The notes under the pieces: generated by a model
What the model saw: only the letters and a program-made list of their open reading frames with translations
Database searches by the model: none
What the model was told of the DNA's origin: nothing
From: Benincasa hispida
Lineage: Eukaryota > Streptophyta > Magnoliopsida > Cucurbitales > Cucurbitaceae
Direction: 5' to 3'
Assembly (NCBI RefSeq): GCF_009727055.1
Contig: NC_052353.1
Location: forward strand, 63,895,088-63,959,087
Length of the DNA: 64,000 nt
Made by a program: the position numbers and the translations under genes
In this document: one piece after another, positions 1 through 10,554 of the stretch
How the letters are laid out: every line of letters starts with the position of its first letter
Numbering within the stretch: the stretch's first letter is position 1

Positions 1-78
1 CATAGGATTCCAAAAGGACTCACTCTTACGGATACCCCACAATGGGACCCAGGACAGGTTATGGGAAGGTTTAAATGA
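1..78 (+). CDS. C-terminal 26 codons of an unidentified gene (partial)
   Basis: Frame 1 is open from the first base to a TGA at 76-78 and reads HRIPKGLTLTDTPQWDPGQV followed by MGRFK. The next ~280 bases look like a 3' UTR: stops in all frames and a GAGCAATAATC near 334 that could serve as a polyadenylation signal. The rest of the gene lies left of the window, so no domain can be named. Support is moderate only: 26 open codons could occur by chance, but the composition is protein-like and unlike the flanking AT-rich DNA. I do not recognise the family. Confidence 0.45.
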   Translation, partial: HRIPKGLTLTDTPQWDPGQVMGRFK

Positions 79-1543
79 CAATTTAAGTTACATGTTCATC
101 AACTTTCTTGAATGTTGGCATTTACCTCAATTGAAATGCTTTTATAACTTCTTTGTAACTAACTAGTAGTCTCTGATTCTTGTTTGATAGTTTCATCTTG
201 TAAATGAATATGATGAAGATGCTATGGGGGTGTCAACCTAGTTGAGATGTCCTGGTGCACCTGCTAATTTATAGAGCTCTAGATTATTATGATTATTATC
301 TTGTATCTTTGTATCCTGAGCTTTATACTTTGAGCAATAATCTCTTTTCATTGAGTACCATTTATATATATATATATAAAAGAGTTAATTCCTACTTAAA
401 ATAATATTCTCTTTTTTTTTTTCTTTCTTTCTTTCGAGTCCATTTTCCTACTTATAGTTGAGACAAATTTTCTTATTGAGGGTGTCAAAAAAATGAAGCT
501 CAAGAAAGAGGATACTGGGGCAAGGATAAGAGTTTGACTCAAATCATTATTTTGCTAACTGTGCGGTGAGTGCTCACCTTATACCAGGGTCTATTTATAT
601 CCCACTTCTAGCATGAGATGGCGATAGCTACGTCCACGTATAATTCTCTGCCAGAGATACTGAAGACGACGTCTGGAACTAAGTTGAAGTTGCTGTTGGA
701 CAAGCCTGAAGAATAATAGAAAATTTCCATTTGAATTCATATCATTGTTTCTCCCTTGTATGATAGACAAGAAGGTTCCCTTACCATCGCACTAGACATC
801 TTTGAATCCCTCTAGATATAGGCCGCATGAAGGATGGATCCCGTTGTGCATAAAGCAAACCGACCTTCAGGAGGTGAGAAAGATTACATGGGAGAAAATA
901 GGTGAGTTGATTCAACGCGGTTAGATCTAGATATCAACTGTAGAATAACATGAATAAATTAACTAAATCCTATCCTTTTCTTGGGAAAATAACAAAATTC
1001 TATCCTATGCAGTTTGGTTTTCACCATGGTAAAACCTACTCACGGAGCAACGTCAGTTTACTCGCTAATTTTTTAAGAACCATTGTTAGTGCAAACATCC
1101 CCATTGAATTAAGATGTTGGAAAACTCACACAAATAGAAGAAAAAATTTACTAGATCAAGGTTAATATTTCAAAGATAGCCGAAGTAGATGGAGTGAACT
1201 AACCTAAATTAGGTTTTCAATTTTAAAAAGTAAAAGTAACAAACATTTGCCAAACTAAAGAAAAAAAATACTGTACATTGCGAGAAGTAGGACTTGACTG
1301 CTTTGTTGAAAAAGTTGACAGTTAAGAACTTCTATGAAACCAAATAGTATGTGAACCATATCAATCGACTCGCGAATAAGAAAAAATCATTAATGGAAGA
1401 AGGCTAACCTCAGCCAATGCAACGGCAGAAGGATCATCAAAGATCTCAAGGCTACAGTCAGCAAGATAGTTAACCTAATAACAAGAGTGCAAAAATTTGA
1501 ATGAGGAATAAAGACTAAAATAATAGTTTTAGTACAGAGGACC

Positions 1544-1673
1544 AAAAAAAAAAAAAAAAAAAAACCCAAAAAGGGCCCAAATTAAAATTTGAAAAGGCCC
1601 CCCCCCAGGCCCCCCCCCCCCCCAAAAAAAAAAAAGGAAAAAGAAAAAAAGAAAAAACAAACAAACAAACTTA
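1544..1673. repeat. Homopolymer block (A, then C, then A runs)
   Basis: A run of about 21 A is followed by GGGCCC, C runs of 10 and 14, a further run of about 12 A and then A/G/C-rich simple sequence ending in CAAA repeats. Long C runs next to long A runs are rare in plant intergenic DNA and are a common place for sequencing or consensus error. Confidence 0.8.
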
Positions 1674-1779
1674 ACTAACTAAAATCCCACTAACTTCTTG
1701 AGTCAATCAAAGTTTTAATTAAATAAGCTCGTTGTTATCTTCTATCCTATTCTGCACCCCTTCTTTTCTTTTTTAGGTT

Positions 1780-2245
1780 AAAAGAAACCTTTGGTATCTA
1801 AGCTTTAGTTCGAAACAATGTAATCCCTTTACATTGAAATTTGTAAAAATTTAGTCCCTAAACTTTAATAAGTAACAATTGATTCCATATACTGAGGACG
1901 TTAAAAAAAAAAAAAAAATTGAGTCCATATACTTTATAATTTGTAACGATTTAATCCCTAGCGTGAAAATTTTTGTAAGATTTAATGAAAAAAATTATAC
2001 ATGTAGATCAATAAACTAATCCAAGATCAAATTTTTTTCTAAACTATAAATAATGAGTTATTACATAATAAAAATTGACACTTAATTTGATGAGATTCTT
2101 CATGTAAGGGACTAAATTGTTAAAAATTTGAAGTATAGGGATTAAATTGTTAAAAATTTGAAGTACAGAGATTAAATTGTTACTTATTAGAGTTCAGGAA
2201 CTAAATTGTTACTTTCACGAGCATTCAAAGACCAAAAGTGTTTTT
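1780..2245. repeat. Repeat with long inverted ends and ~31-bp direct subrepeats
   Basis: Four units of a GGGACTAAATTGTTAAAAAT-type word lie at about 2107-2213, spaced 30-31 bp. The reverse complement of the same vocabulary (TTTAGTCCCTAAACTTTAAT, GATTTAATCCC) lies at 1795-1960. The left edge (AAACCTTTGGTATC) and the reverse complement of the right edge (AACACTTTTGGTCTTT) also agree. This is the style of a non-autonomous Mutator-like or foldback element. No clear target duplication was found, so the edges are approximate. Confidence 0.5.
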
Positions 2246-2490
2246 TTAACATTTTTTTCATTCAATTAAGAATTTATGTTTTAGAATAAATAAATCTGAA
2301 ATCACATTTAAATCTTTTTTTTTAGTCAACTTTAACATCGAGATTGTTTTAATCTAAAAAATTTCCAATATAAACGTAAGAAACTATATATTACATTTTA
2401 ACAATGGTTAGATAAAAGATGGTGGCAAGGAAGAATGAATAACGCAATTCTACACCTGCTAAGACGCAAAAAACCTCCCCTGATGCATAC

Positions 2491-2550
2491 ATGCAAAATG
2501 ATTCAAGGGCTATGCAACACATGCAAAATGATTCAAGGGCTATGCAACAC
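2491..2550. repeat. Perfect 30-bp tandem duplication over a stop codon
   Basis: Bases 2491-2520 and 2521-2550 are identical (ATGCAAAATGATTCAAGGGC plus 10 more bases). The right copy contains the TAG stop (2540-2542 on the minus strand) and the last three codons of the ATPase-like gene; the left copy falls in its 3' UTR. Thirty bases is ten codons, so the second copy keeps frame and carries its own in-frame stop. Confidence 0.9.
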
Positions 2551-5500
2551 AATAGGAAGCATTTACAACTAACAATTTCTGCACCAAAACACAGATAGTT
2601 ACCCCAAATTCCGCATCCACAAGAGAATGCACAAAATCCATCAGCTGAATCTTTGCCCAGTCCAAACTCAAGCGTGGATCATCACTCTGAGGAGGATGCC
2701 TCCAAGGTGCACCAAAGCGTAATTTATCTTTTGAAACCAGTCCATTCCGCACATCGACAACATGCGCTTGCAGGAGTGATAGTGCTCTGTCCATGGCAGG
2801 ATTTACCACTGTCACCTTAAAATAAAGAAACTTAGGTAGAAGGTCGCTAAACTAAGTTTTGTAAAATTAAAAGAAATAGGTAATACAAAATAGCATGCAC
2901 ACATCATTATAGAAATACTGTCTGAAGAAGAATATGAAAATGAAACAGAGGCATGGACTACTTAAGCTGGTTAATAGGTCCATCCAATACACCAGAAAAC
3001 ACCTCCAAACTTTCGTGCAGGATACTTATAACAGGGACATTAGTGCCTTCTTTGTCTGACTTCATCAAACCCCAATACTTCCAATTCCCAGAAGATGAAA
3101 ATATGCACAATAACATGCTATTGGAAGAAATTTAACTCAATCGAAATATCTTTTAGCCATACAAAGTATTAGACATCTATTCATTATCTAACAATATACA
3201 AATAATGGAGACGATAATGAGAAAGTATGATAAACAGTTAAAGAATAGGCACGCTGTCTTCATGTCCTTACTTGCAAGTATGCCAAGTATGCATCTACTA
3301 TATCCTCGATTGTGCCAAAATTATGATCCGTTGCCCTATAGTCAATCATAAAGTTTAGTCAATCAAATTCAATATAGAATCAACTTTCCATTTTGTCTGA
3401 ATCAAAAACACCATATAAGCAGAGAACTGAATCATTTTTAAACAGTTCCAGTGGTTCAGTAACTAGGATGTCTTCAAAGAAGGAATTTCCGAATATACAA
3501 TGTAACATTTTAAAAAAAAATGAAAAACTAAACTTTCATAGAGCAAATGAAAGACCTTCTGCACATTTTCAGTTAACTTTCTGGTACAAGGATGCATAAC
3601 ACACGAATGAAAACCTTGTTCATTTAGTAGTCAACGAACTTAATTGGAGAACAAACTATGCAACAAGCACAGTAATAGTTACACCAAACATTTCATATTA
3701 CAGTACCAGTCAGATAAAGCTAGCCACACCATCTATGAGCCCAAGAGCCGACACAGTTTCGAGGTATTGCAGTAATGAGAATAACAATAAAACATCTCAT
3801 TCTTACGTTTTGTTAAAGTAATTGCCTTGCTTCAGAGCATAAAGCTCAAATAAGTGTCGAGGGTTTGGGCCAAGCACCTCAGCAATCAGCTTCCACTACA
3901 ATTTAGAGAGAATGAATATAGTCTCGGAATGATTGTAATTCAGGGTAGAGCAGAAGTACATTACATGTATTTTAATGTGAATAACTTGCGAGAAACGAAA
4001 AGCAGATTTAAAAAATGCAGATAAGCTTTACAACATTGTTTTTCATACATTCAATCTTCTTCCGTTGGTTTGTTAAATTTAAACCTTTGCATTTCAATTA
4101 CAGCTCCCTCAAGGAAAGAGTTCTTTACAATTCATAGCAGTTACTAACCTCTGCATTGCTGAAATAATCAGGAACCATATGCAGTTTAGCCTCTTGAGGA
4201 GTCCATCCAAAAGTCTGCAGCTCAAACGAACTTGAAAGGATGAGATTTAGAATGATTATTCTAGAACAAGAGATCTCTAAGCATTCCAATGCTTATTTAA
4301 TCAACGAAGTTAATAAAACAAGACAAAGATGTAATAAGACAAGACAAAGATGTTCCTTCTTTTTCTGTACGTCCGCATCCATTCATTAGTTTCTTTGCTC
4401 CGTGCAAGTACTATTTTAGTCTCAAATGCTTAAGTTGTCAGATTGAGGTTGCTCCATTTCTTTATACAAATTCTTAACACTCCCATCTCCATCTGTGATC
4501 AAATTTTGTTTTGATTATCAAGCCTCAGAAACAAGACCTTGGTAATCTTGAACTGAACAAGCAGTCGTCGAATTTTAATATTAGGATCTCAATATCACAT
4601 TAAATTACTACCTATCTCAACCATATTGAACTGTTTTGACACCAGCAACCTAAACCATTAGGCTGGGGTTAACTTATTCATTTGTTAAAAACATAAATAA
4701 ACAAATAAATAGCATACTGGACAAGATGGCGAAGGCTGGAACTCTTGGATGAAGTGGGCATCTATAATTTGGGCCTAAATTGAGCAAGTCTCGTCAAAGT
4801 AGAGGGACCAAAATGGTATTTCATCCATAATTGAATAATGAACATAGTGGGAGTCTTGGAAAAGGGCAAAATGATATAGATATAGAAACAAAGATAAATT
4901 AGTTCAACCTTCTCTATACACACAGTACCTCACGTGAGACAAATATATCTGGAAATCCAAAATCCATGTAAGCGCGGTATGAATAGTAGCTGTTCAAGAA
5001 GGAGAAGAAGGCAGTAATGAAAAGATTATATTCTATATATGGCATATGAATATGAAGAGTGATTCAAACATAGATAAACCAAAAAAATAGCCAAGTATTT
5101 TCATACCATCAACGAAACATTTTCTTATCAATATATATATATATATAGCTAAATATGAAAGCTGAATTCAATTAAAACAAATCAGCTGACCAGAAACAAA
5201 TACCACAATGTAGATTACTAGGCTGGAGAATCAACCTCATATTAAAGATTTTAAATATACGTTATTTGATAAGCTTTCTCCTAGATACAAATAATTATTT
5301 ATCATATGATAGGGTATCCAATATTTACATGCTCTAAAGTCCTGACAATTGAAGCAGTGTATATAAGAGAATGCAAGGGTATGCCAGTAACCTTACCTAT
5401 CAGACGTTACAAGTATAACAGGAAGGCACCTTTCATTTGCCCCAAGAGCAATTATTCTCCAGACTAGGCTGTCATGATACATCGATCCACATACTGATGT

Positions 5501-6748
5501 ATCATCATCTGATAAACTTGCATTTCGTAACACGTCTATATTGTTAATAATTAATTTTGGCTGCCAAGAACATACCAAAAGAAAAGGGTTACAGTCCAAT
5601 TCCCATACATATCTCATCGTGCTTAACAAAATCACCATTATGAAATTGTACAAGTAATCCCCGTTTCTAAGTCTTGAAGACAAAGTTCCGTCGGGGTTCA
5701 TTTCCTCTTGAAGATTCGGGTTTTAAAAAGAAATGCCTCTTTATTTAATCAACAAAACGTCTTGGGATTATAGCCTATAATTCACCCCCCTCCCTAAAAT
5801 GGGGGAGGGGGGGAAGGATCCTTTCTCTTCATCAAGTCAATAATATCGATTAAACTACATCACACTCGAACTGTTTTAAATATGTTTACCTGAAAATGAT
5901 CGATTTCAGCAGCTTGTGACAGCAATTCTATCAACAAACAAGGCCAATCAGTACAGGAATGTGCCAATGACGGCGAGAAACCACGCGTCCGACTCAAATC
6001 AGCAATGGCATTAGCTCGCCACCCTTGCTGAATTTTGATCAACTCCTTAGCCAGTCTCAGCGCCACAATAGCGTCTCTAAAATAAGAAGCTTCTTCGATT
6101 GATAAACTCCTCCCTTCCTCACCCAATCCTAAGACCCCATCAACCTCAGCGGCATTACATCGAGCAGATAGTGCAAAAACGGCTTGATCCCACAGAGCCG
6201 CGCTTGACGATCTGCGCGAGGCCACACTTTTCGAAGCATTATCCCCCTGAAGTACGCGACGAAGGGCCGTATTCAGGCCGTGCCACTTGTTCATGGTGGT
6301 GAATATTTGATGGGATGTTATACTGCCTAGTTTGACGCCCTTTTCAGCCATGGATTCGAGACAAGTTTCCAGTTTAATTCTGCAATTAGACAGAGATGGT
6401 GGCGGACAATTCGACCACGATGCCCAGGGAAAGGACTGGCCGTAAATTGGGTGATGATCTTCGATAGTTTCAGCAAAGTCTACATATCCAGATAAGTGAG
6501 GGCCTTTGTTCCAATCGGCGAGGAGGCCTGAGAAACATCAGTAATCATGAGATAAAGAATTCGATAGGAAATTAGCTGAAAAAGAAAAGACATTAGAAGA
6601 GTTTACGTTCGAGAATGAGAGTGGTTTTGCCGACGCCTCTGGGGCCATGAAGGATCAAAGGCTGAGGGACACGGTGGTGCTGTGAATGATTGTTGAGGAC
6701 GGTTTCGAGCAATGGCTTTGGTATTATCCTCCATGGTTTTTGCACCAT
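2540..6748 (-). CDS. P-loop ATPase-like protein, 8 exons, 499 aa
   Basis: Read on the minus strand the exons are 6607-6748, 5890-6527, 5397-5560, 4929-4989, 4149-4214, 3807-3895, 3272-3335 and 2540-2815. All introns have GT..AG ends, all phases agree, and the exons total 1500 nt (499 residues plus TAG). The chosen ATG at 6748 is the first in its frame after an in-frame stop 24 nt upstream. The protein has a Walker A motif GPRGVGKTT at residues 35-43, a hydrophobic strand ending in Asp (LIINNID, 263-269) that fits Walker B, and a sensor-like strand VILVTSD at 308-314. The FGWTPQEAK segment and the helical C-terminus suggest a STAND/AAA-type ATPase with a C-terminal helical domain. I infer ATP-dependent regulation or scaffolding; substrate and location are unknown. 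There is no NB-ARC, LRR or transmembrane segment that I can see. Introns hold only low-complexity DNA. Confidence 0.85.
5784..5814. repeat. G/C hairpin in an intron
   Basis: CCCCCCTCCC and GGGGGAGGGGGGG are separated by TAAAAT, giving a stem of about 10 bp within the intron between exons 2 and 3 of the ATPase-like gene. The purine strand also has G-runs that could form a quadruplex. Confidence 0.75.
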
Positions 6749-8479
6749 TTTTGGTGGGTGAAGCCTTCTTCAGATCGTTGGCTTCTTGATAATCTATTTT
6801 CTGTGTGCTGAGTAAAAACTGATGGAGGTACAACAAGGGTTTAGAGGATAAAGGATAAACGTTTTTTTCTATTTCTTTTTCCCCTTTTGAACCCAAAACC
6901 CTCCATTCAAATATGATTTTTTGGATTATATTACTTTACAAACTTATACTATTACGAGTCTCTAAATAGTCCCTCGATTTAGATATTTGATTTTTTTTAA
7001 GAGACAACTTAGATATTAGATGGTAAAATATAAACAAATTGAAGAATTTTTTCAATAGATGTCGAATAATATAAGCTCATTTGTAATCCATGGTCTAACC
7101 ATCCATTGTTCGCTTCAACAATCACTCACGCTCGTGCTTTAGGAAAAACTTCGAGAGACATGAGCACGAGAATATGAGGGAGGAGCACAAACAAGATAGA
7201 TGAAGAAAGTAACCAACATGATCTAAGGATATCCAACTGAAATGTTTACTATCAACACTCTTGTAACGTGCAATCTTTGTATATCATTTTTTCTATGATG
7301 ATATTCTTGAAGAAATGATTGTAGCATTTTATTCACCATAATGAGTATAGCCCAATTGATATAAAAATTTGTAATATTGACTTTAATATTAGGGGCTCGA
7401 TTTCCCTATCCCAATTATTTGTTTAAAAAAAAAACTGTTGTTTATTGACTACTTAACATAAATTTTGTAGGAATTAAACACTCACTTTCTTACAGATATA
7501 TTTGTTTTCAATTATATTTGTAAAAAGGTGTCTCTATAGATGGGGTAAGGTAAGGCAGAGGGTGGTCCAGTCCAACGTCACACTAGGAATCAATATATGT
7601 GTGTTCCAATGCCAACCAACTCACTGAAAAAATAAACCCCCCAAGAACATTAATCTGAATATCATACTAAAAAAATCTGAATTATATAATCAAATCTCAA
7701 ATAAATATGAAAAATCCAACTTGAAGACGGTAAAGTAAATATTGTCAATTAAGTTCCCAACTTCTAATAACGATAAGAATAAAATGCAATTTTCAATTTT
7801 CATTTTTGTAATTACTGTCAAATCTGCAAAATGAGCTTACTCGTTCGTAATTGGCAAAACATTCCTCTTCATAAGCTGAAAGTTTAGTCCCATATTCTCA
7901 CAATTGTATGTACTAACAAAAAAAATACTCTAAGATGTTACACCTAAATTCAGTAATCAAGGAAGTTATAATGTCTTTTAAGACAACAACATAGTCTTAA
8001 ACAAAATCAACACATCAAAATTCCTTTCAACAAGTCGAGTGAGCCATAAAGGAAAAACATTCTAATAAGGCCATAACATACTCTCTGATGCACTGACTGT
8101 CCTGCAAAACGGAACATGGGCAACACTATTTTGCAATCAAACACAAGAAAATCCTCTTCAACAAGTTGAAGAAGCCACAAAAAAATATAAATTTTTAGGT
8201 ACATTTAATTTTATATAATCAAATCAACGTTTGGTTTCAAACTTTTGATTTTAAATTGATGTAGGGTCTTAAAAGTAATTTGGGACAAAATTTGTGGAGT
8301 GATTTGTTCAGGCAATCAGCCCAAAACGCATTTTGACTAATTATTGAAAAGTCTTATTCTAAATAATTTTATATTTTTCTAAAATTAATTTCAGCATTTG
8401 TTAAAAATGAAGAAAAAAATAATTTTGACGATGGCAAAGTGAGAAGTCAAAGCAGAGGAAAATGTGAAATGGATAATCC
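6749..8479. promoter_or_regulatory. Intergenic region between divergent genes
   Basis: This is about 1.7 kb of AT-rich DNA between the minus-strand ATPase-like gene and the plus-strand ARM-repeat gene, so it must hold both promoters. A 97-codon minus-strand ORF (6603-6896) overlaps the ATPase start in a different frame; if transcription starts above 6896 it would act as an overlapping uORF. A weak imperfect repeat (TTCAACAAGTCGAGTGAGCC and TTCAACAAGTTGAAGAAGCC) lies at about 8027 and 8157. A TTTTATATTTTT at about 8369 is a possible TATA box for the ARM gene. I see nothing else. Confidence 0.45.
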
Positions 8480-8509
8480 GGCCCATTAGGCCCAAATAAG
8501 AAAGGCCCA
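8480..8509 (+). promoter_or_regulatory. Three GGCCCA (site II-like) motifs
   Basis: GGCCCA occurs at 8480-8485, 8489-8494 and 8504-8509. The reverse complement TGGGCC is the site II element bound by TCP factors in promoters of plant housekeeping and growth genes (established knowledge). The cluster lies 320 bp upstream of the ARM-repeat ATG and just before a pyrimidine-rich stretch typical of a 5' UTR. Confidence 0.6.
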
Positions 8510-8622
8510 ATTGGAGCCCCACGATCTTCTCCGCGTGACCCGCAGCTTCTCTCTTTTCAACCGCCACGGTTTTTCTTTCTCCACTTCGAAGCTTTCTTCT
8601 CCTTCTCTCTCTCTCATCGTCG

Positions 8623-8829
8623 TTGATTGTGTTCTTGATTCCGCCAACAATCACTTTTCTGTATCGTTTTTGTGTCAGAAGCACTTCCATTTTCCCTCCC
8701 TTTCATCTTTTTTTTTTCCTTTTTTTTCCTTTCCCACCAAGCAATCCTTCTCTCTGTCATGTTCTCTGTTTCTCACACCTGTTTCAGAGCTTTCTAAGGG
8801 TTCTATTCCGATCAGAATCTTACCCGTAA
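8623..8829 (+). other. Possible uORF ending at the ARM gene ATG
   Basis: A 68-codon ORF starts at 8623 and ends in TAA at 8827-8829, immediately before the main ATG at 8830 and in the same frame. It lies in the likely 5' UTR. The predicted peptide is rich in Phe, Ser and Pro because the leader is pyrimidine-rich, so its sequence is probably not selected; an effect on translation is possible. A second ORF from 8511 overlaps the main ATG in another frame. Confidence 0.35.
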
Positions 8830-10554
8830 ATGCCTCCGACCACCGCTGGACCACCCATTCCGCCGCCTTCGTCCACCTCTTCCTCCCAAGCCCTTCTCGA
8901 CCTCATCATTCAGATTGTTTCGTTTCTACTACTTTCCTCCCTCAATGTCCGGTCCTTCGTTGGGCGGTGGCAGGTTCTCCATTCGAAGCTCTCCATTCTT
9001 CACTCTGCTCTTATCGAAATCTTGGATTCCCCTCACTGGTCGGAAAACCCCCTTGTTCATACCATTCTTCCGTCACTACTTTCAACCCTTCAGCGGCTTA
9101 AGTCTTTGTCAGACCAATGCTCCGACCCTGCCTTCTCTGGCGGGAAGCTTCATATGCAGAGTGATTTAGATATGGCGTCTGCTTCTCTCTCTAGTCAACT
9201 CAACGACCTCGATTTGTTGCTTAGATCTGGGGTTCTTTATCAATCCAACGCGTTAGTGCTCTCTCAGCCAGTTCCGGGTTCGAATAAGGATGATACTGAG
9301 TTTTTCATTAGGGATCTCTTCACGCGGTTGCAAATCGGAGGGATGGAGTTCAAGAAGAAGGCTCTGGAGTCTCTGGTTCAGCTTCTGAACCAGGATGAGA
9401 AGTCTGCTGGGTTGGTTGCTAAAGAGGGAAACATTGGGTATTTGGTACATTTGCTTGATTTCAACGCTCAGCCGTCTGTGCGAGAGCTTGCTGCTTCTGC
9501 GGTATCAGTTCTCTCTACGGCCGGCGATGAATCGAGGAAAAGAGTGTTCGAAGAAGGAGGATTAGGCCCATTGTTGAGGATTCTTGAAACAGGATGGATG
9601 CATCTGAAGGAAAAAGCCGCCGCCGCAGTCGAAGCCATCACCATCGACTCCGAAAACGCTTGGGCTGTTTCCGCTTATGGAGGCGTATCGGTCTTAATCG
9701 ATGCCTGCCGATCAGGTACCCCTTCGCTGCAAGCTTCGGCGGTCGGTGCGATTAGAAACGTCACGGCGGTGGAAGATATCAAATCCTCTCTCGTCGAGGA
9801 AGGGGCGATTCCAGTCTTGTTACAATTGTTAGTTTCGAGCACAACGGCCGCGCAGGAGAAGGCAGCAATGTCAATAGCAGTATTAGCCTCCTCCGGTGAG
9901 TATTACCGATCACTGATAATCCAAGAACGAGGTTTACAAAGATTATTACACCTCATCCACGATTCACCGAGTTCAGATACGATCGAAAACGCGTTGCGAG
10001 CCCTAAGTTCCCTCGCGGTTTCCGATTCTGTCGCTCGGATTCTATCATCTTCTACATTATTTGTAATGAAACTCGGCGAATTAGTGAAGCACGGAAACTT
10101 AGTACTGCAGCAAATTGCCGCCTCTCTGGTTTCCAATTTATCAATTAGCGATGGGAACAAGAGAGCCATTGGGAGTTGTATGAGTTCCCTGGTGAAGCTA
10201 ATGGAAATGCCGAAGCCGGCCGGAGTTCAGGAGGTGGCAGTGCGTGCCCTAGCATCTCTATTGACCGTCCGATCAAATCGGAAAGAATTGATGAAGGACG
10301 AGAAGAGCGTAATGAGATTGATGCAAATGCTTGATCCAAAAAACGAGGTCGTCGGCAAGTCTTTCCCATTAGCCATCGTCACAGCTGTTCTCGCCGGCGG
10401 AAGCAACGGTTGCCGGAAGAGACTGATTGACGCCGGAGCTTACCAGCACCTGCAGAATCTCGCCGATATGAACGTCGACGGAGCTAAAAAGGCCCTACAG
10501 CGGCTGAACGGCAATCGGCTGAGAAGCATCTTCAACAGGACATGGAAGGAATAA
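8830..10554 (+). CDS. Armadillo-repeat protein, 574 aa, single exon
   Basis: The ORF opens with a Pro/Ser-rich stretch, then about 130 helical residues (from LLDLIIQIVSFLLLSSLNVR) that resemble the U-box N-terminal domain of plant PUB proteins. From about residue 155 to 530 come tandem ARM units, recognisable by GG(L/I)xxLxxLL and AAAAVxAIT-like helices, for example FEEGGLGPLLRILETG and EEGAIPVLLQLL. No U-box is present, so it is unlikely to be an E3 ligase itself. It is most like the plant ARM-only family related to PUB proteins (Arabidopsis At5g50900 type, from memory). ARM folds bind partner proteins; the partner here cannot be told. The start at 8830 is the first Met of the frame after an in-frame TAA. 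The leader is CT-rich with site II motifs upstream, which fits broad expression. Confidence 0.9.
   Translation: MPPTTAGPPIPPPSSTSSSQALLDLIIQIVSFLLLSSLNVRSFVGRWQVLHSKLSILHSALIEILDSPHWSENPLVHTILPSLLSTLQRLKSLSDQCSDPAFSGGKLHMQSDLDMASASLSSQLNDLDLLLRSGVLYQSNALVLSQPVPGSNKDDTEFFIRDLFTRLQIGGMEFKKKALESLVQLLNQDEKSAGLVAKEGNIGYLVHLLDFNAQPSVRELAASAVSVLSTAGDESRKRVFEEGGLGPLLRILETGWMHLKEKAAAAVEAITIDSENAWAVSAYGGVSVLIDACRSGTPSLQASAVGAIRNVTAVEDIKSSLVEEGAIPVLLQLLVSSTTAAQEKAAMSIAVLASSGEYYRSLIIQERGLQRLLHLIHDSPSSDTIENALRALSSLAVSDSVARILSSSTLFVMKLGELVKHGNLVLQQIAASLVSNLSISDGNKRAIGSCMSSLVKLMEMPKPAGVQEVAVRALASLLTVRSNRKELMKDEKSVMRLMQMLDPKNEVVGKSFPLAIVTAVLAGGSNGCRKRLIDAGAYQHLQNLADMNVDGAKKALQRLNGNRLRSIFNRTWKE

Larger units (their letters stand above)
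79..2490. other. Intergenic region with probable 3' UTR and low-complexity DNA
   Basis: The first ~280 bases are a probable 3' UTR of the gene ending at 78. It ends near a (TA)n run at 364-378 and a T/TTTC-rich tract at 411-435. From 480 to 1540 I see no convincing gene: a 71-codon ORF at 950-1165 and a 32-codon ORF at 618-716 have no recognisable features. A homopolymer block (1544-1673) and a repeat with inverted ends (about 1780-2245) are listed separately. Confidence 0.5.

Noticed and set aside
618..716. 32-codon ORF MAIATSTYNSLPEILKTT..
   Set aside because: The codons look plausible, but the length is within chance and no neighbouring exon could be joined. It might be a gene relic.
8511..9101. 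196-codon ORF overlapping the ARM gene
   Set aside because: It uses the pyrimidine-rich leader and another frame of the ARM coding sequence; the ARM frame has the recognisable repeats.
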